Source of the DNA: Rhodobacteraceae bacterium KLH11
Lineage (GTDB): Bacteria > Pseudomonadota > Alphaproteobacteria > Rhodobacterales > Rhodobacteraceae
Reading direction: 5' to 3'
Assembly: GCA_000158135.1 (NCBI GenBank)
Contig: DS999532.1
Location: 234,263 to 298,262, forward strand
Length of the DNA stretch: 64,000 nucleotides
Shown here piece after piece: positions 54,610-63,149 of this stretch; the first letter of the stretch is position 1; every line of letters starts with the position of its first letter. A program made the position numbers and the translations under genes. The notes under the pieces are model-generated. The model saw only the letters and a list, made by a program, of their open reading frames with translations, was not told the origin of the DNA and searched no databases.

Positions 54610-55950
54610 TCAGGCGGCGCGGGCGGGGCGGCACCAGTCGGGCAGCCAGTCGGCATGGGCGGTGAGCAAATCGGTGACGAGGTTGCGGATCTGGCGCAGG
54701 TCCAGCTCGGCGGCGGTGTGCGGGTCCATCATGGCGGCGTGATAGATGTGTTCGGGGTTCTGTTCGGTCAGCGCGCGCACGGTCAGTTCCTGTACGTTGA
54801 TCTGCGTGCGCATCAACGCGATCAGTTGCGGTGGGATATCCGTGACGACTGAGGGTTGGATGCCGTTGGCGTCTACCAGACAGGGGGTTTCGACCGCGGC
54901 GCCGAGGGGCAGTTGCGGAATTTGCCCGGTGTTGGGCAGGTTGCCATAGGCTGTGTATGGCGTGTTTGTGACCATTGCATTCATCAGGTCGGCGGCGAAT
55001 TCGTGGCTGCGGGTGACTTCGATATCGCGGCCATCGGTCAGGGTTTTTGCCTGCTCTGTCCAGTTGGCCACCTGTTCCGCGCAGCGGGTGGGGTATTCAT
55101 CCAGTGGGATCGAGAAGTGCTCGATAAGATCCTCGCGCCCGTCTTTGATGAACCATGGTACGTATTCGGCCAGATGTTCTGAACTTTCGGTACAGAAATA
55201 CCCCAGATGGTCCATCACCTCGTAGCGAACCTTGTTGGGGCAACGCGGCATCAGCAGGGGGGGCTTGGGGATTTGGCCACTGGCGTAGCCCTGACGCAGT
55301 GACGGGTAAAGGTCGCGCCCCTGATGTTCAAGGCGCAGGAAGAAGGCGACGTGATTGACGCCTGCCACCTTGTAGCGGACTTCCTCTTTGGGCAGGTCGA
55401 GATCATGGGCCAGTTCTTCGACGGTGTTCTGTACGGAATGGCACAGGCCCACTTGTTTCAGTGCCGGGAATTGTTCGGCCAGGGCCCAGGTGTTGATGGC
55501 CATCGGGTTCACATATTGCAACAGGGTGGCATTGGGGCAGAGCTGTTGCATGTCTTTCGCGACATCCCACAAGACCGGCACCGTGCGCAACCCGCGCATG
55601 ATGCCACCGACGCCCAGCGTATCAGCGATGGTCTGGCGTAGCCCGTATCGCTTGGGGATTTCGAAATCCGTCACTGTGCACGGGTGATAGCCCCCGATCT
55701 GGAAGGCGGTGATAACGAAATCGGCCCCGTCCAGCGCTGCGCGCCGGTCGGTATGTGTGGTAATAGAGGCCCTGGTGCCGACCGAGCGGATCATGGCGCG
55801 CGCAACGGTTTCACTTTCGGCCAGCCGCTGCGGATCGATATCCATCAGCGCGAAATGACTATCGGCCAGGGCCGGGGTAAGGAGGCTGTCGCCCATGATA
55901 TTTTGCATGAATATCGTGGAGCCTGCTCCGATGAAGGCGATTTTTGTCAT
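54610..55950 (-). CDS. Alpha-galactosidase/alpha-glucosidase, GH4
   Basis: 446-residue NAD+- and Mn2+-dependent glycosidase of family 4, which works by oxidation-elimination. The N-terminal Rossmann motif is IAFIGAGSTIFMQN. Characteristic segments are LMDIDPQRL, VTDFEIPKRYGLRQTIADT, GGIMRGLRTVP, and the metal ligands Cys170 (GLCHSVQ) and His200 (GVNHVAFF). The sequence is closest in look to MelA/AglA-type enzymes, fitting melibiose or raffinose as substrate. It follows the two permease genes of the maltose-type transporter and lies 188 bases before the SDR gene. Confidence 0.92.
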   Translation of the reverse strand: MTKIAFIGAGSTIFMQNIMGDSLLTPALADSHFALMDIDPQRLAESETVARAMIRSVGTRASITTHTDRRAALDGADFVITAFQIGGYHPCTVTDFEIPKRYGLRQTIADTLGVGGIMRGLRTVPVLWDVAKDMQQLCPNATLLQYVNPMAINTWALAEQFPALKQVGLCHSVQNTVEELAHDLDLPKEEVRYKVAGVNHVAFFLRLEHQGRDLYPSLRQGYASGQIPKPPLLMPRCPNKVRYEVMDHLGYFCTESSEHLAEYVPWFIKDGREDLIEHFSIPLDEYPTRCAEQVANWTEQAKTLTDGRDIEVTRSHEFAADLMNAMVTNTPYTAYGNLPNTGQIPQLPLGAAVETPCLVDANGIQPSVVTDIPPQLIALMRTQINVQELTVRALTEQNPEHIYHAAMMDPHTAAELDLRQIRNLVTDLLTAHADWLPDWCRPARAA

Positions 55951-55980
55951 CAGACAAACCTTTGGCTTGACGTTATCTTG

Positions 55981-56829
55981 TTATTTTACGGCACCGAGGG
56001 TCAGACCCGCGATGAAGTGTTTCTGCATCAGGAAGAACATGGCGACGGGCGGCAAGGCTGCGACGATGGAACCAGCGCTCATCAATTGGTAGGCGGCGCG
56101 GAATTGCGCGTTGAAGCTGGTTATGCCTGCCGTGACCGGCTGGCTCTCGGCCCCTTGGGTCAGGACAACGGCCCAGAAATAGTCATTCCAGATGAAGGTG
56201 AAGATCAGCACGCTCAGCGCGGCGATGGCCGGCTTCATCAGTGGCAGGACCACGAACCAGAAGATACGCCATTCGCTGATGCCCTCGACCCGGGCGGCTT
56301 CGATCAGTTCAAAAGGCAGGGCGCGGATGAAGTTACGCATGAAAAGCGTGCAAAAGCCGGTTTGGAAGGCGATGTGGAACAGGACGAGGCCGGTTTTGGT
56401 GTTGTATAACCCCATCTGCAGGGTCAGATCGCGCACCGGGACCATCAGGATCTGGAAAGGTACGAAGTTACCGGCGACGAACATGAAGAAAAGCCAGATG
56501 TTCGATTTGAACTTGTATATCCCCAGCGCAAATCCGGTCATGCAACTGAGCGCCACGGCTCCGATCACCGTGGGGATCGTAATCAGGAAGGAATTCAGCA
56601 GATACTGCGGCATGTCCGAGTTGAAGAAAACCTGCCCGTAGTTGAAGGCGCCCTCGAAACTGGACGGCATGCCCCAATAGTTGGCATTGGTGAAATCCGC
56701 TGCCGGTTTGACCGAGAACAGCGCGACCGCCAGCAGCGGACCCAACCACAGCAGCAGGGCGATGGGCAGCAGGGTCTGATAGCTGATCTGTGCTGCGCGG
56801 GATTGTTTTTCGATGGGTTTGGGAAACAT
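55981..56829 (-). CDS. Carbohydrate ABC transporter permease (MalG type)
   Basis: 282 residues, six helices, MalG-type (CUT1 family). The coupling-loop motif is EAARVEGISEWRIFWFVVLPLMKPA, and the C terminus AGLTLGAVK is typical. It starts 1 base after the stop of the MalF-type gene upstream and is followed by the GH4 gene. Confidence 0.94.
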   Translation of the reverse strand: MFPKPIEKQSRAAQISYQTLLPIALLLWLGPLLAVALFSVKPAADFTNANYWGMPSSFEGAFNYGQVFFNSDMPQYLLNSFLITIPTVIGAVALSCMTGFALGIYKFKSNIWLFFMFVAGNFVPFQILMVPVRDLTLQMGLYNTKTGLVLFHIAFQTGFCTLFMRNFIRALPFELIEAARVEGISEWRIFWFVVLPLMKPAIAALSVLIFTFIWNDYFWAVVLTQGAESQPVTAGITSFNAQFRAAYQLMSAGSIVAALPPVAMFFLMQKHFIAGLTLGAVK

Positions 56830-56830
56830 C

Positions 56831-57754
56831 TCAGTGCCCCTTTTCTTCGCGATACATCGACCACAGGAAATAAGCGATGAAGCAGAGCATGATCAGGAAC
56901 AGAACCACGGCGATGGCGGCACCATATCCCATGCGGAAACCGTATTCGGACAGGGCAACCTCGAACATATAATAGGCCAGCACGCGGGACGACCCAAAAG
57001 GCCCGCCCTGCGTCATGATCGAAATCAGGTCGAAGCTGCGCAGCGCGCCGATGATCGTGACGACAAAGGCGATGAAGGTGGCCGGGCGCAGTTGTGGCAG
57101 GATGATGTGCCACAGCATCCGCCCGCCTTTGGCACCGTCCAGACGCCCGGCCTCGATCTGTTCCGGATCAACGGCGTTGAGGCCGGTGAGATAGAGGATC
57201 ATGCAATATGCTGTCTGGGGCCAGAGACCGGCGAAGATGATGCCATAGGTGACGAAGCGTTCATCGCCCAGCACGTTCAGCGGGCCGAGACCAAAGAAGC
57301 CGAGGAATTCGTTCAGCAGGCCGAAGGTGGGATCGTAGAACCAGGTGAAGACAAGGCCAACAACGACCTGAGAGATGACAAAGGGGAAGAAAAACAGGGA
57401 TTTATAGAGGCGGATGCCCCAGACGGTCTGGTTCAGGAACAAAGCGATGAACAGGCCTGCCGGGATCGCAGCCAGATAGAGGATCAGCCAGATCAGGTTG
57501 TTTTTGAGCGAGACATAGAAAGCGTCACGATCGACCCATTCCCAATAGAGGTCTTCATAGTTGCGAAAGCCCACATATTCAGCGGCTCCCAGACCGTCCC
57601 ATTCGTAAAGAGACAGGTTGAAGGACTGGAACAGCGGCAGGATCACATAGACCATGAAGAACAGCAAACCCGGTGCAAGAAACAGCCAGGGCGCAATGCG
57701 CTGTTGGTTTCGGTGGAACCAGCTTTCCTGTTCGGGGGTGTCGATGGCAGACAT
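56831..57754 (-). CDS. Carbohydrate ABC transporter permease (MalF type)
   Basis: About 307 residues from ATG 57754; a second ATG two codons earlier (57760) is possible. Six helices, CUT1-type. Landmarks: the first helix WLFLAPGLLFFMVYVILPLFQSF, and the coupling loop EQIEAGRLDGAKGGRMLWHIILPQLRP. Partner of the MalG-type permease immediately downstream. Confidence 0.93.
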   Translation of the reverse strand: MSAIDTPEQESWFHRNQQRIAPWLFLAPGLLFFMVYVILPLFQSFNLSLYEWDGLGAAEYVGFRNYEDLYWEWVDRDAFYVSLKNNLIWLILYLAAIPAGLFIALFLNQTVWGIRLYKSLFFFPFVISQVVVGLVFTWFYDPTFGLLNEFLGFFGLGPLNVLGDERFVTYGIIFAGLWPQTAYCMILYLTGLNAVDPEQIEAGRLDGAKGGRMLWHIILPQLRPATFIAFVVTIIGALRSFDLISIMTQGGPFGSSRVLAYYMFEVALSEYGFRMGYGAAIAVVLFLIMLCFIAYFLWSMYREEKGH

Positions 57755-57783
57755 GCGCATACTCTGGGTTTTGGGTCAAAGGA

Positions 57784-57846
57784 GTAAGGCGGGTTTGTAC
57801 CCGCCTTACGCAGGTTTGAGGTACAGGCCGGGCATTGCCCGACCTG
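57784..57846 (-). other. Two tandem intergenic hairpins after the binding-protein gene
   Basis: The first is a perfect 11-bp stem, GTAAGGCGGGT (57784-57794) and ACCCGCCTTAC (57799-57809), with a 4-base loop. The second (57824-57846) pairs CAGG/CCTG and CGGGCA/TGCCCG around single mismatches. They separate the binding-protein stop from the permease start and lack a T tract, as expected for message stabilisation or partial termination. Confidence 0.7.
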
Positions 57847-57852
57847 ACCGGT

Positions 57853-59112
57853 TCAGTTGTCGTAGATACGGCCCCGGGCGCGTTCCAGCTTGGCCAGGAT
57901 GCGGTCTGCATTGTCTGGCTTGACCATGAATTCCTGGAAGCCTTCCATTGAAACCTTGGCCATTTCGGCCGGGGCGTCCCGGTCCCAGAACTGTGCGACG
58001 CCACCGGGGCTGTTCGAGGACAGCATCTCAAAGCCTTGCTGCAGGAACTTGTCGTCATCTACCGATGACTGCGCGTTCACGGGCAATTGGCCGAGGTTGG
58101 AACCGTTGTTGATCTCGGTCTGCTCATCCGCCGAAACAACGAAGCGCAGGAACTCGCGGGCGGCTTCTTTGTTCGAGGCATTGGCCGGGATGTGGAACGT
58201 ATCTGTTGGTGCGTCTTCGGCCAGCTCGACATCAGGATTGATGGCGACGAACTGGTAAAAATCCAGTTGATCGTCTGTCAGGCCCGCTTCACGCAGCGGT
58301 GCCACGGCAAAGTTACCCATCAGGATCGCGGCGGCATCGCCCCGGACCATGAGAGGAAGGGATTCCTGCCAGCTGCGGGCGGTGTGATCGTCTGGAAATG
58401 CACCCATATCAATGAGTTGCTTCCAGTTCGCGAAGGTCTGCTTGACCCGGTCATCTTCCCAGCTGACCTCACCATTGGCCAGTTGGTTGTGGAAGTCGAA
58501 GCCGTTGGTGCGCATGTTCAGATAGTCAAACCAGCCACCTGCGGTCCAGTAGTTCCGGGTTCCGATAGTATAACAGGTGCGTCCGGAATCGACGATTTTC
58601 TGGCAATTGGCCAGCTCTTCTTCCCACGTGGTCGGCTCGCTCAGGCCGAGCTCGTCAAAGATATCTTTGCGATAGTACACACCCCATTGATAGTAGGTAT
58701 AGGGGACACCCCATTGCTTGCCATCGAGGGTCATCGCGCCTTTGGTTGAGGCGAGGTTTTCGGCGATCTCCGGTTCGGCCCACAGGTCAGAGACGTCTTC
58801 AAAAAGGCCGGCCTCGACATAGGGCTTCATGCGATTGGCGGCATACCAGTTGGCGACGTCTGGTGTATCTGCCGTCAGGAAATTGCGGATCTGGGTCTTG
58901 TAGGCCTCACGGTCGATGACCGTTGTTTCAATCTCCAGATCAGGGTGCTGTTGCTGGAACCGTTCGATCATCGCTTCCATTGTCGCGCGCGGCGCAGGGT
59001 TCGATGTGTCGAGAAAGATCCGCAACTCTCCTGAAAGTTCGGCGGATGCCGGAACGGCTATTGCCACACTGGCGACCAACGCCGCCGCCGTGCGCTTGAA
59101 TATGGAATGCAT
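57853..59112 (-). CDS. Carbohydrate ABC transporter substrate-binding protein (family 1)
   Basis: 419-residue periplasmic protein with a signal peptide (residues 1-24, VAIAVPASAE) and a strong ribosome binding site, AGGGAGG. The fold is the maltose-binding type: LRIFLDTSNPAPRATMEAMIERFQQQHPDLEIE at the N terminus (landmarks FQQQHPDLEIE), WGVPYTYYQWGVYYRKDIF, and MVRGDAAAILMGNF. It supplies the maltose-type transporter whose permeases and GH4 glycosidase follow, in the manner of AglE for alpha-glucosides. It is controlled from the divergent promoter region shared with the IclR gene. Confidence 0.92.
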   Translation of the reverse strand: MHSIFKRTAAALVASVAIAVPASAELSGELRIFLDTSNPAPRATMEAMIERFQQQHPDLEIETTVIDREAYKTQIRNFLTADTPDVANWYAANRMKPYVEAGLFEDVSDLWAEPEIAENLASTKGAMTLDGKQWGVPYTYYQWGVYYRKDIFDELGLSEPTTWEEELANCQKIVDSGRTCYTIGTRNYWTAGGWFDYLNMRTNGFDFHNQLANGEVSWEDDRVKQTFANWKQLIDMGAFPDDHTARSWQESLPLMVRGDAAAILMGNFAVAPLREAGLTDDQLDFYQFVAINPDVELAEDAPTDTFHIPANASNKEAAREFLRFVVSADEQTEINNGSNLGQLPVNAQSSVDDDKFLQQGFEMLSSNSPGGVAQFWDRDAPAEMAKVSMEGFQEFMVKPDNADRILAKLERARGRIYDN

Positions 59113-59141
59113 GGTTTCCTCCCTATGGATGGTATTTTATG

Positions 59142-59210
59142 GTTCCAAATAATGGAACTCAGTTTTATATATTGAAAACTACACATCGACTCGGCTAGTC
59201 TTGTCAAGAC
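59142..59210. promoter_or_regulatory. Promoter of the alpha-galactoside operon with candidate IclR operators
   Basis: On the minus strand, a perfect -35 box TTGACA (plus-strand 59202-59207) and a -10-like TGTAGT (59178-59183) are 18 bases apart. Two palindromes frame the promoter: GTTCCA-5-TGGAAC at 59142-59158, downstream of the likely start site, and GTCTTG-1-CAAGAC at 59198-59210, covering the -35 box. The first resembles the operator style of IclR regulators, and the IclR gene is divergent. Confidence 0.55.
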
Positions 59211-59253
59211 CCTCGTGCCAAGGCCGGGGTAAATTGGAGGAGAACACGCACCC

Positions 59254-60048
59254 GTGGCAGGTGACGGAACAATAGGCAAAGCATGTGATGTGCTGGAGCA
59301 GGTGGCGTCGTTCGGGCGCCCTGTGCGGTTTGGGGAATTGCTGGAAACCAGTGATTTCCCGAAAGCGACCTTGTATCGGTTTCTGCAATCACTGACCAAT
59401 CAGGGCATGCTGCAGTATGAGCCCGAGCGGCAGACCTATTCGCCCGGGATGCGGCTGGTGCGGCTGGCACATTCCGCATGGACCCAGAATTCGCTGGCAC
59501 CAACGGCACGTCCGTTTCTGGATGCGCTCAGTCAGGAGACCGGGGAAACGGTGCATCTTGCTCAGTTGGATTCGGGACAGGTTCTTTATGTCGACAAGCG
59601 CAATGCTCACAAGCCGATTGAGATGTATTCAGAGGCGGGCAAGGTCGGTCCAGCCTATTGTACCGGTGTCGGCAAGGCGATGATGGCGTATCTGGATGAA
59701 GATCAGTTGCAACAGACCATCTCGCAACAGAGTTTTCATCGCTTTACGGACAAAACGCTGACCTCAGATCAGGCATTGCGTGCTGATCTGCAGCTGATCC
59801 GCACCCGCGGTTACGCCCTTGATGATGAAGAGCATGAGCCCGGGATCATCTGCATTGCCTGCCCGATCCTGACCCCCGGTGGTCGGATGCTGGGCGCGTT
59901 GTCGATAACAGGATCAACCGGGCGCATGGGGTTTGAACAATTGCAATTATGGGTGCCGCGCGTGCGCGGGGCCGCTGAACAGATCGGGACCGCAGCGCAG
60001 GCATGGCGTTTCCCCGAGAGCCAACAAGATAGGATGCAAGCAACATGA
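59254..60048 (+). CDS. IclR-family transcriptional regulator
   Basis: 264 residues from GTG 59254, with GGAGGAG about 11 bases upstream. The N-terminal winged helix has IGKACDVLEQVASFGRPVRFGELLE and FPKATLYRFLQSLTNQGML landmarks. The C-terminal IclR effector domain has VHLAQLDSGQVLYVDKR, YCTGVGKAMMAYLDE and GYALDDEEHEPGIICIACPI. It is divergent from the binding-protein gene and overlaps the ATPase gene by ATGA, so it most likely regulates this sugar transporter, sensing a sugar or derivative. Confidence 0.93.
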   Translation: MAGDGTIGKACDVLEQVASFGRPVRFGELLETSDFPKATLYRFLQSLTNQGMLQYEPERQTYSPGMRLVRLAHSAWTQNSLAPTARPFLDALSQETGETVHLAQLDSGQVLYVDKRNAHKPIEMYSEAGKVGPAYCTGVGKAMMAYLDEDQLQQTISQQSFHRFTDKTLTSDQALRADLQLIRTRGYALDDEEHEPGIICIACPILTPGGRMLGALSITGSTGRMGFEQLQLWVPRVRGAAEQIGTAAQAWRFPESQQDRMQAT

Positions 60049-61103
60049 CAGGTGTTACCCTGAACGGCGCGATCAAGCGTTACGGACAGACCCAGGTCAT
60101 TCATGGGATCGATCTGCAGATCGAGGATGGTGAGTTTTGCGTATTTGTCGGGCCCTCGGGCTGTGGCAAATCCACGTTGCTGCGCATGATCGCCGGGCTG
60201 GAAGAAACGTCGGATGGCGAGATTCACATCGGCCAGCGCGATGTGACGCATATGGACCCGGCAAAGCGCGGTGTTGCGATGGTGTTTCAGACCTATGCAC
60301 TCTACCCGCATATGACCGTCGCCGAGAACATGGGGTTTGGCCTGCGGATGAATGGCGTGCCCAAGGCTGAAATTGATCAGAAGTTGCAACAGGCCTCGGG
60401 CATTCTGAAGCTGGATCAGTATCTTAAGCGTAAGCCCAAGGCTTTGTCGGGCGGTCAGCGTCAACGTGTTGCCATTGGACGCGCCATTGTGCGTGGCCCC
60501 GAAGTGTTTCTGTTTGATGAACCCTTGTCCAACCTTGATGCTGAATTGCGGGTGGAGATGCGGGTTGAGATTGCGCGGCTCCATCAGGAGATTGGCGCAA
60601 CGATGATCTACGTGACCCATGATCAGGTCGAGGCGATGACTATGGCCGACAAGATCGTGGTGTTACGCGATGGCCGGATTGAACAGGTGGGGGCTCCGAT
60701 GGATCTCTATCGTGATCCCGACAACAAGTTCGTCGCCGGCTTCATCGGTTCACCGGCAATGAACTTTCTGGACTGTGACGTGGAAGGTGGCCATGTGCGC
60801 CACCCTGCGCTGACCGAGGCTATCCCGGTCACCGACAGCGTGCCGCAGGGCGCATCCAAAGTGACACTGGGCATCCGCCCCGAACATATTCAGGTGGACC
60901 GAAGCAAAGACAGTTGCACGGTAGACCTGACAGAAGCGCTGGGTGGGGTGTCTTATTCCTATCTGCTGACGCCCAATGGCGACAAGCTGATCGTGGAAGA
61001 GCGGGATGATCAGCGCAGCACAACCGGTGACCGTATCGGTATATCGGTGCGCCCCGAGCGGGCCATGCTGTTTGATACGGAAACCGGGCTGCGGCTGCGC
61101 TGA
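60045..61103 (+). CDS. Sugar ABC transporter ATP-binding protein (UgpC/MalK type)
   Basis: 352-residue ATPase of the MalK/UgpC group. Walker A is GPSGCGKSTLLRMIAG, the Q-loop FQTYALYPHMTV, the signature LSGGQRQRVAIGRAI, Walker B VFLFDEPLSNLD, and the H-loop YVTHDQVEAMT. The C-terminal TOBE-like regulatory domain (LGIRPEHIQV) is present. It is the missing ATPase of the minus-strand transporter, although it is encoded divergently with the regulator. Confidence 0.95.
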   Translation: MTGVTLNGAIKRYGQTQVIHGIDLQIEDGEFCVFVGPSGCGKSTLLRMIAGLEETSDGEIHIGQRDVTHMDPAKRGVAMVFQTYALYPHMTVAENMGFGLRMNGVPKAEIDQKLQQASGILKLDQYLKRKPKALSGGQRQRVAIGRAIVRGPEVFLFDEPLSNLDAELRVEMRVEIARLHQEIGATMIYVTHDQVEAMTMADKIVVLRDGRIEQVGAPMDLYRDPDNKFVAGFIGSPAMNFLDCDVEGGHVRHPALTEAIPVTDSVPQGASKVTLGIRPEHIQVDRSKDSCTVDLTEALGGVSYSYLLTPNGDKLIVEERDDQRSTTGDRIGISVRPERAMLFDTETGLRLR

Positions 61104-61149
61104 ACTGGGTTGGCTGGACGCTGTGATCTCTCAGAGCGCCCGCATGGGT

Positions 61150-61731
61150 TCAGCTGTCCTGATTGAACATCAGTCGCGCGGTGACCGGAACGGTGCGCGT
61201 GATCCCGGGCAATCCGGCCAGTTCCATCAGTTTGTCGACACCCGCGGTCACGCCAGCCTCTTCAGTGCTGATGAAAACCATATCATTGGTCGACACCATG
61301 ACCGAGCTTTCCGACACGCGCAGAATGAACATGTCAGTGTAGAAATCCACATCGGTTCCCACCAGCGACAACGTGGCATCAACTTCAACAACGGTACTTG
61401 CACCTATGTCCAGTTTAGAGACTTCCGCCATGTCGATTTCCGCGGTCAGGGTCGCGGTTGCGGCCTTGCGAAACACGTATTCGATCATCCGTTCATTGCG
61501 GATGTCGATGTTTGTTTCGACCGATGACAGGTCAATATCGATCTCGACCTTGCCATCTTCGCTGACATGGCCCGAAAGGTTGGTGAAAGAATTGACCTCT
61601 CCGATATCATCAATTTTAACCGTACCATATGCCAGATGCGATGCATCCGAATTCAATGTCCAGTCTGCTGCCAGCGCGGGTGCTGCAACAATTGCCGACG
61701 CGATCGTGATTGCTTTGAACAGAAGTTTCAT
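61150..61731 (-). CDS. YceI-family periplasmic lipid-binding-like protein
   Basis: 193 residues with a signal peptide (1-21, APALA). The fold is the YceI beta-barrel: WTLNSDASHLAYGTVKIDDIGEVNSF at the start (landmark DASHLAYGTVK), EIDIDLSSVETNIDIRNERM in the middle. YceI barrels bind isoprenoid or quinone-like lipids; the function of this one is unknown. It is divergent from the ECF sigma/anti-sigma pair, the arrangement of a target gene controlled by that sigma factor, but I cannot identify the promoter motif with confidence. Confidence 0.88.
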   Translation of the reverse strand: MKLLFKAITIASAIVAAPALAADWTLNSDASHLAYGTVKIDDIGEVNSFTNLSGHVSEDGKVEIDIDLSSVETNIDIRNERMIEYVFRKAATATLTAEIDMAEVSKLDIGASTVVEVDATLSLVGTDVDFYTDMFILRVSESSVMVSTNDMVFISTEEAGVTAGVDKLMELAGLPGITRTVPVTARLMFNQDS

Positions 61732-61829
61732 TTCTTTCCTCCAGAGTCTATGTCAGTTCAGACCAAGCGGGCCCGGCCCCTTGAACGTAGAAACACACAA
61801 AGGTCGTGATTTATTCGATGGGTGTTGAA

Positions 61830-62354
61830 ATGAATACCGAACAAGCCGTGCGCGGCGCGATTCAGGCTCACTCAAAACGGGTCTGGCGGTTTGGACTGGC
61901 CCTGTCCGGGGCGTCGGATGTCGCAGATGATCTGGTGCAGTCTACCGCCCTGCGCGCGCTGGAGAAACATCATCAGGTCACCTCCAATGAGCGGCTGGAC
62001 AGTTGGCTGATGACCATCTGCCGCTCGATCTGGCTGAATGAGATACGGTCGCGGTCGGTTCGCAAGGCGCAGGCGCTTTCCGTGACGCCCGAGGTGGAAT
62101 TAATTGCACCCGGACCCGATTCAGAAACGAATATTTTTGCCACTGAAGTGTTTACCCAAGTGATGCAACTGCCAGAAGCGCAGCGCGAAACGGTGATGCT
62201 TGTGTTCGTAGAAGGATACAGTTACCGCGAAGCGGCTGCTATGCTGGACGTTCCCATCGGTACGATCATGAGCCGGTTGTCCAATGCCCGGCAGAAACTG
62301 AAAACCGTTATGCAGCACGATGCGGCTGATAGCGCTCAACGGAGTGGCAAATGA
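61830..62354 (+). CDS. ECF sigma factor
   Basis: 174 residues from ATG 61830; GTG 61806 and ATG 61818 in the same frame are alternatives. Region 2 is RFGLALSGASDVADDLVQSTALRALEKH (landmark DVADDLVQSTALRAL), and region 4 is LPEAQRETVMLVFVEGYSYREAAAMLDVPIGTIMSRLSNARQKL (landmark GTIMSRLSNARQKL). No extra C-terminal domain. It overlaps the anti-sigma gene by ATGA, the usual translational coupling of ECF pairs. Confidence 0.93.
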   Translation: MNTEQAVRGAIQAHSKRVWRFGLALSGASDVADDLVQSTALRALEKHHQVTSNERLDSWLMTICRSIWLNEIRSRSVRKAQALSVTPEVELIAPGPDSETNIFATEVFTQVMQLPEAQRETVMLVFVEGYSYREAAAMLDVPIGTIMSRLSNARQKLKTVMQHDAADSAQRSGK

Positions 62355-63088
62355 AGTTTTCCGATGAGACACTTCTCGCCTATCTGGAAGGCAACCTTGA
62401 TGAGACCGAGGCCCGTGCGGTCGAGGACGCGGTCACCGATGACCCTGCGCTCGAAGCGCGCCTGATGGGGCTGGATCCCTTTGCGCCCATGGTTCAAAAG
62501 GTTTTTGAGGCGGTGCCCGCCAAAGCACCGGTGGTTGATCTGCCCGCGCCTGTGCAATCTCAGCCCTCTGGCGGTCCATTCCGTTTGTTTGCGGTTGCGG
62601 CGTCGGTTGCGGTTCTTGCGGTTTCCGCCACGTTCTGGGCAACGCGGCCGGAACCTTTGGGCTGGGCTGAACAGGCGGCGATTTATCAGTCGCTTTATGT
62701 GCCGGATACTATCGCCTCGCTGGACAATTCCCCGCAAGCGCTGGATGCTCAGTTTGCACAGGCTGAGGCGCAATTGGGCCGGTCCCTGAACCGCGAAGTG
62801 TTAGAGAGCCTGCCGGGCCTTGATCTGAAGCGGGCGCAGGTGCTATCATTCAAGGGTAAGCCGCTGATTCAGGTGGTCTTTGCAGACACGCAGGGAAATC
62901 CTTTTGCGTTTTGTATCATCCGGCAAGGCGAAGGTGCCCCGGCCAAGGATGTGAACCTTGCGGTTCTCAGTGGTTTGGCAACGGCAACATGGGCACAGGA
63001 TGGCTATGGCTACATGCTTCTGGGCGGCAATGATCAGGTCGATCTGGACGATGAGCTGAATATTCTGGCAGGCGCATTCACAGGTTAA
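62351..63088 (+). CDS. Anti-sigma factor, single-pass membrane protein without zinc motif
   Basis: 245 residues. The N-terminal 40 residues (FSDETLLAYLEGNLDETEARAVEDAV) are the compact anti-sigma region that binds the ECF factor, but they lack the His-x3-Cys-x2-Cys zinc ligands of the ZAS family. One membrane helix lies at 78-97 (RLFAVAASVAVLAVSATFWA). The C-terminal 145 residues are periplasmic and probably sense the signal. It overlaps the sigma gene by ATGA. The signal itself is unknown. Confidence 0.85.
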   Translation: MKFSDETLLAYLEGNLDETEARAVEDAVTDDPALEARLMGLDPFAPMVQKVFEAVPAKAPVVDLPAPVQSQPSGGPFRLFAVAASVAVLAVSATFWATRPEPLGWAEQAAIYQSLYVPDTIASLDNSPQALDAQFAQAEAQLGRSLNREVLESLPGLDLKRAQVLSFKGKPLIQVVFADTQGNPFAFCIIRQGEGAPAKDVNLAVLSGLATATWAQDGYGYMLLGGNDQVDLDDELNILAGAFTG

Positions 63089-63127
63089 CGCTTGCGATCT
63101 GTGAAAGCCCCTTGTGAACTGCGGCGA

Positions 63128-63149
63128 ATACCCGAAGAATATCGGGTAT
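63128..63149. repeat. Perfect inverted repeat over the start codon of the last gene
   Basis: ATACCCGA (63128-63135) and TCGGGTAT (63142-63149) are exact reverse complements with a 6-base spacer. The right arm contains the first two bases of the start codon at 63148. The arrangement fits an operator for autoregulation or an RNA hairpin that masks initiation; GAAG at 63134-63137, the nearest ribosome-binding-like sequence, would also be involved. Confidence 0.6.
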
